A stretch of DNA of 64,000 nucleotides from Planotetraspora phitsanulokensis (GTDB lineage: Bacteria > Actinomycetota > Actinomycetes > Streptosporangiales > Streptosporangiaceae), in contig NZ_BOOP01000019.1 in assembly GCF_016863295.1 (NCBI RefSeq), positions 213,533 through 277,532 on the forward strand. The letters run 5' to 3'. Every line of letters begins with the position of its first letter. The first letter of the stretch is position 1. The notes beneath the pieces were generated by a model, which saw only the letters and a list, made by a program, of their open reading frames with translations, was not told the origin of the DNA and ran no database searches. Positions 60,836-64,000 of the stretch are shown piece by piece. A program made the position numbers and the translations under genes.

Positions 60836-61212
60836 AAATGATGCGTTTCCCGACCAATAGGTCGACAAACGGACAGAGTCCAGGGCGGACGTGGCGGTGC
60901 CCGGCCACTGGCTTGCGGATGACCGCCAGCAGTGCGTGTCGATCACCGCGTCCAGTCCGTCGTCATGTTCCGTCGCCATGTGCGGGGGCCTTACCCGGCG
61001 GCCCCTCAGCACGCCGTCGACCCCCACCGCGCCCGCGCGTCACGCCCTTACACCTGGGAAAACTCCCAGATCACCTCACCGGCATTTCGCCCATTGCGGG
61101 GCAGACGAAAGGTTGCACTTGGACAATCAGGGGGAATCCAGTGGTGGTACGGGAATACCGATACTCAGGAGGATCAAGTTCTCATTTATGGTCAGAGAGG
61201 CGGCAGGGAAAG
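60836..61212. other. Divergent intergenic region before the NERD-pseudokinase gene
   Basis: No gene is evident. A small inverted repeat CTGGGA-AAAC-TCCCAG (61054-61069) lies about 145 bases before the downstream start and may be regulatory. Confidence 0.4.
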
Positions 61213-62649
61213 ATGGCTCAGATCGTCGGTGGCGGAAGCCCCGTCAATGACGCCGAACGAAGGGTCATCGCACACCTGCGAGACAACGCCCCTGACGATT
61301 GGCTTCTGCTCCACAACATCGAGATTCCCCGCGGGGCGGACCTGTTCGAGGTCGACCTCGTCGTGCTCACCGGCCACTCGCTCTGCGTCATCGACGTCAA
61401 GGGCGCACGCGGCCGCTTCGAAGTGGCGGGCACTCGGTGGTTCCCCCAGCACAGGGAGGCGTTCGGCTCCCCTGTGGCCAAGCTCAGGGGGACGGCCCGG
61501 GCGCTCAAGGGTGTCCTGATCGACGAACACCGCGAACTCGAGCGGCTGTATGTGGACAACATCGTCGTGCTGACCGCCCCCGGCGCCGTAGTGATCGACC
61601 CCAGTGGCCGCGACGCACGGCACGTCACCGACCTGACCGGCCTGGTCACCATCTTGAGCGACGTCTCCCGCGTACGGCACGGCTGCAGTCGAGACGCCAC
61701 GCCGTACCGGACGGCGGTCATCGAGGCGCTCAACGGAACCGTGCGCCGGCCGACGGCACCGCCCCGGTTCGGCAACTGGGAGGTCGAGGAGCAACTCGGC
61801 GGCGACAGCAGGGTCACCGAATACCGCGCGGTCAACGCCACGGCTCCGACCAGCGAGACGGTCCTGCTCCGGGTCTATCGGGCCGATCCGATGGCGGAGC
61901 AGCAGCGACGTGTGGCCGAGCAGCGACGCATCGCCAACGCCTACCAGTCGCTCGCCAAGATCCCGCCGCATCCGTGCGTCGTACGGTCCCGCGACTTCTT
62001 CGCGATCGACGACGAGAGCCGGTTCGTGCTCGTTCTCGACGACGTCCACGGCCAGGCACTGCACCTGCACCTCACCGGGCATCCGCTGACGACCGAGGCC
62101 AAGCTCGACGTGCTGGAGGACATGCTGCTCGGCCTCGCCCACGTCCACGCCAACAAGGTCATCCATCGGGCGCTCACCCCGGCCTGCGTCCTCGTCACCG
62201 AGAACAGCCACGCGATGCTGACCGGTTTCGACTACGCCAAGCCGGGACCGCGCAAGCACACCGTCGCCCAGGAACTCCCCAACATCCTCGACACCCACTA
62301 CGTGGCCCCGGAATGCCGGGCCAGGCCGGACCGGATGACTCCCGCATCGGACGTGTACTCGGCCGGCGTGATCGCCTTCCAGTTGCTGACCGGCCAGCTT
62401 CCATTCCCGGACCCGGACGGCGAGGCCGACGGTGGTGAGGTTCCGCCCGAGGTGATGGACCTGGTGCGGCGCATGCGCGACCACACCCCGTCGAAGCGGC
62501 CGGACGCGGCGACAGCTCGCCTCGAACTGCGCCAGGCACGCAACGCCCAGATCGGCAACCAGCGCATCGGGGAATCCTCGGCGGGCAAGCGCCGTACGGT
62601 CGTGATGGAGCGGATCCGGAACGCGGTGCGCCGTGCCTTCCGTCGTTGA
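61213..62649 (+). CDS. NERD nuclease-like domain fused to a protein pseudokinase
   Basis: The protein is 478 residues from the ATG at 61213 (AGGGAAAG upstream). Residues about 12-125 form a NERD domain with DLFEVDLVVLTGHSLCVIDV followed by KG, retaining the acidic and Lys residues expected of this nuclease-related fold. Residues about 185-440 are kinase-like (APE segment VAPECRA; DVYSAGVIAFQLLTGQLPF) but catalytically degraded: the HRD motif reads HRA (318-320), DFG reads GFD (338-340), and the usual ATP-binding Lys region reads VLLRVYR. The C-terminus is basic. NERD-kinase combinations occur in some phage-defence loci such as PglW, but this copy is isolated, so its role is open. Confidence 0.85.
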   Translation: MAQIVGGGSPVNDAERRVIAHLRDNAPDDWLLLHNIEIPRGADLFEVDLVVLTGHSLCVIDVKGARGRFEVAGTRWFPQHREAFGSPVAKLRGTARALKGVLIDEHRELERLYVDNIVVLTAPGAVVIDPSGRDARHVTDLTGLVTILSDVSRVRHGCSRDATPYRTAVIEALNGTVRRPTAPPRFGNWEVEEQLGGDSRVTEYRAVNATAPTSETVLLRVYRADPMAEQQRRVAEQRRIANAYQSLAKIPPHPCVVRSRDFFAIDDESRFVLVLDDVHGQALHLHLTGHPLTTEAKLDVLEDMLLGLAHVHANKVIHRALTPACVLVTENSHAMLTGFDYAKPGPRKHTVAQELPNILDTHYVAPECRARPDRMTPASDVYSAGVIAFQLLTGQLPFPDPDGEADGGEVPPEVMDLVRRMRDHTPSKRPDAATARLELRQARNAQIGNQRIGESSAGKRRTVVMERIRNAVRRAFRR

Positions 62650-62668
62650 TCGTCTTTTCACTCATCGT

Positions 62669-62689
62669 CTGAGGGCGCGTTTCCCTCAG
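62669..62689 (+). terminator. Weak hairpin after the NERD-pseudokinase gene
   Basis: CTGAGGG/CCCTCAG pair perfectly with a seven-base loop, 20 bases past the stop. There is no T-tract. Confidence 0.45.
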
Positions 62690-62742
62690 GGCGCCCGCCT
62701 TGCCCGCTGCCTGCGCCCGTCCTCGGGTACGGGCGAATCACG

Positions 62743-62760
62743 TCGGGACCTTGGCCCCTA
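62743..62760 (+). promoter_or_regulatory. DosR/DevR-type box upstream of the response regulator
   Basis: TCGGGACCTTGGCCCCTA matches the GGGAC-N-C(C)C core layout of DosR boxes (mycobacterial consensus TTGGGACTTTAGTCCCTAA). It is centred about 43 bases before the regulator start codon and suggests autoregulation. Confidence 0.6.
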
Positions 62761-62793
62761 CAGCGGCCGTCGGGCCATGGTTAGCGTGATCAC

Positions 62794-63435
62794 ATGATTC
62801 GGGTGTTCCTCGTCGACGATCACGAGGTCGTCCGGCGGGGCGTCGCGGCGCTGCTCGAGTCCGAGGAGGACATCGAGGTCGCCGGTGAGGCGGCCACCGC
62901 CGAGTCGGCGATGGCGCGGATCCCGGCGCTCAGACCGGACGTCGTGGTGCTCGACGTGCGCCTCCCCGACGGAAGCGGGGTGGACGTATGCCGGGAGGTT
63001 CGCTCAAAAGTGCCTGATCTGGCCTGCCTGATCCTGACCTCGTTCGCCGACGACGACGCGTTGTTCAACGCCGTGATGGCAGGCGCGTCGGGATATGTGC
63101 TCAAGCAGATCCACGGATCTGACCTCGTGGGAGCGGTGCGAACCGTGGCCGCGGGAGAGTCGCTGCTCGATCCGCACACCACCGCGACCATGCTCAGGCG
63201 TCTGCGCGACCAGGCCACGAAGAAGGACCCGCTGGCCGCCCTGTCCGAGCAGGAACGGCACATCCTGGAGCTGATCGGCGAAGGTCTGACCAATCGGCAG
63301 ATCGGCGAGCGGCTCTTCCTGGCGGAGAAGACCGTCAAGAACTACGTGTCCAATCTGCTGAGCAAGCTCAGCATGCAGCGCCGTACGCAGGCGGCCGCGC
63401 TGGCCGCCCGGTTGAAGGCCGATCGACAGGAATGA
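62794..63435 (+). CDS. NarL/LuxR-type response regulator, DosR/DevR-like
   Basis: The 213-residue protein has a receiver domain beginning IRVFLVDDHEVVRRGVAALL with phospho-acceptor Asp54 in VVLDVRLPDGSG, then a LuxR helix-turn-helix (LSEQERHILELIGEGLTNRQ; FLAEKTVKNYVSNLLSKLSM). It is closely similar in layout and sequence to DevR/DosR regulators, which respond to hypoxia, NO and redox through GAF-type sensor kinases. No kinase is seen upstream; one may lie beyond the right edge. DosR-type boxes precede this gene and the next. Confidence 0.9.
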   Translation: MIRVFLVDDHEVVRRGVAALLESEEDIEVAGEAATAESAMARIPALRPDVVVLDVRLPDGSGVDVCREVRSKVPDLACLILTSFADDDALFNAVMAGASGYVLKQIHGSDLVGAVRTVAAGESLLDPHTTATMLRRLRDQATKKDPLAALSEQERHILELIGEGLTNRQIGERLFLAEKTVKNYVSNLLSKLSMQRRTQAAALAARLKADRQE

Positions 63436-63453
63436 CGGGACCTTTGCCCCTTA
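63435..63453 (+). promoter_or_regulatory. DosR/DevR-type box upstream of the PPOX gene
   Basis: ACGGGACCTTTGCCCCTTA, starting at the last base of the regulator's stop codon, is the better of the two DosR-type matches. It lies about 35 bases before the next start codon. Confidence 0.65.
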
Positions 63454-63487
63454 TCCGTGTCGCTCTTGATCCAGCAGGCTTGCTCGC

Positions 63488-63904
63488 ATGAAGCTCGACT
63501 CGGCCGGACTGGAGATCCTCTCTCGGGACGAGTGCCTGGATCTGCTGGCATCGATGGCGATCGGCAGGATCGTCTTCACCGATCATGCTCTCCCCGCCGT
63601 GCAGCCGGTGGCCTTCTGCCTGATCGACGGCAACGTCGTCATCCGCACCACCATCGGCTCCAACGTCGCGGCCGCCGCGAAGAACTCCGTGGTGGCCTTC
63701 GAGGTGGACGACTTCGACGCCGCCATGCGTGCCGGATGGACGGTCACCGCCATCGGACACGCGCGCGCCGTGGTGGAACCCGATGAGATCTCCCGGTTCT
63801 CTCTGCTCCCCCTGACGTCGTGGGCGCCCCCCAATCACGATCACTTCCTCCACTTCATCGTGATGGCACCCGAGCAGATCTCCGGTCGTCGCGTCCGCAA
63901 CTGA
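63488..63904 (+). CDS. Pyridoxamine 5'-phosphate oxidase-fold flavoprotein
   Basis: The 138-residue protein has the split-barrel features CLDLLASMAIGRIVFTDHAL, PVAFCLIDGNVVIRTT and VVAFEVDDFD, found in PPOX-class FMN- or F420-binding proteins. Several members of this class belong to the DosR regulon in mycobacteria; together with the box just upstream this suggests a redox or stress role. The start is ATG at 63488. Confidence 0.85.
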   Translation: MKLDSAGLEILSRDECLDLLASMAIGRIVFTDHALPAVQPVAFCLIDGNVVIRTTIGSNVAAAAKNSVVAFEVDDFDAAMRAGWTVTAIGHARAVVEPDEISRFSLLPLTSWAPPNHDHFLHFIVMAPEQISGRRVRN

Positions 63905-63925
63905 TCTCACTCCCGGTCTCCTTTC

Positions 63926-64000
63926 ATGCCTCGTTTCGTGCCTCTGTCCGAGACACCGTCCGAGCCGTCCGAGGTGTTTCCGCGAGTGGGGCGTGGCCGC
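63926..64000 (+). CDS. Possible start of a further gene, cut by the right edge
   Basis: An open frame from the ATG at 63926 begins MPRFVPLSETPSEPSEVFPR and runs off the window without a stop. No ribosome site is clear. Its position after a DosR-like regulator and a PPOX gene would suit a GAF-type sensor kinase, but nothing visible proves this. Confidence 0.3.
   Translation, partial: MPRFVPLSETPSEPSEVFPRVGRGR

Overview
The window is very GC-rich, uses many GTG and TTG starts behind GGAGG-type ribosome sites, and carries genes typical of filamentous actinomycetes: a chaplin-like surface protein, an AfsR/SARP regulator, a membrane transporter fused to thymidylate kinase, a complete fxs peptide-modification cassette and secreted GH18/GH30 hydrolases. 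My inference is a member of Streptosporangiales or a near relative. I see no rRNA, CRISPR array, prophage or recognisable insertion sequence.

Layout. 1-8.5 kb is a leftward housekeeping block: PSP1-family protein (cut by the left edge), holB, an MFS-thymidylate kinase fusion, a membrane metallophosphoesterase and topA, with a small DUF5703 gene divergent from topA. 9-13.3 kb holds a seven-repeat chaplin-like cell-surface protein, a membrane protein of unknown role and an M20 peptidase. 13.5-14.5 kb has tRNA-Leu(GAG) and an hsp20 gene preceded by an HspR-type (HAIR) operator. 14.5-25.7 kb is an accessory stretch: a secreted probable beta-propeller protein, a GT1-type glycosyltransferase, a divergent AfsR/SARP regulator, a hydrolase-methyltransferase pair, and two large secreted proteins (Ig-like and FG-GAP). 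25.8-28.6 kb is a copper-type operon (CopC, cupredoxin lipoprotein, polytopic membrane protein).

29.7-37.4 kb is the most interesting part: a leftward fxsA-fxsB-fxsC-fxsT cassette. FxsA is a 57-residue precursor ending in FNSSI (the FxSxx-COOH signature). FxsB is a radical SAM/SPASM maturase fused to a C-terminal HExxH domain. FxsC is TIR-like. FxsT combines a ParA-like ATPase, a TIR domain, an NB-ARC ATPase and TPRs. 37.9-42.9 kb has an enolase-superfamily dehydratase, a GH30 glycosidase and a GH18 chitinase; the two hydrolases carry almost identical ricin-type lectin domains at opposite ends.

42.9-48.6 kb has a DUF1304 protein, a TetR repressor and the divergent three-subunit molybdenum hydroxylase operon it probably controls. 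48.6-54.3 kb has two paralogous histidine kinases without adjacent response regulators, a SHOCT protein, an XRE/MmyB-type regulator and a YbdK-type ligase. 54.3-55.9 kb is gene-poor and contains several short repeats. 55.9-62.7 kb has an exported PHP-domain protein with an alternating-His leader coupled to a protein of unknown function, an O-methyltransferase, a small conserved protein, an SDR protein and a NERD-pseudokinase fusion. The right end (62.7-64 kb) is a DosR/DevR-like regulator and a PPOX-fold flavoprotein, each with a DosR-type box upstream, suggesting a dormancy/hypoxia regulon.
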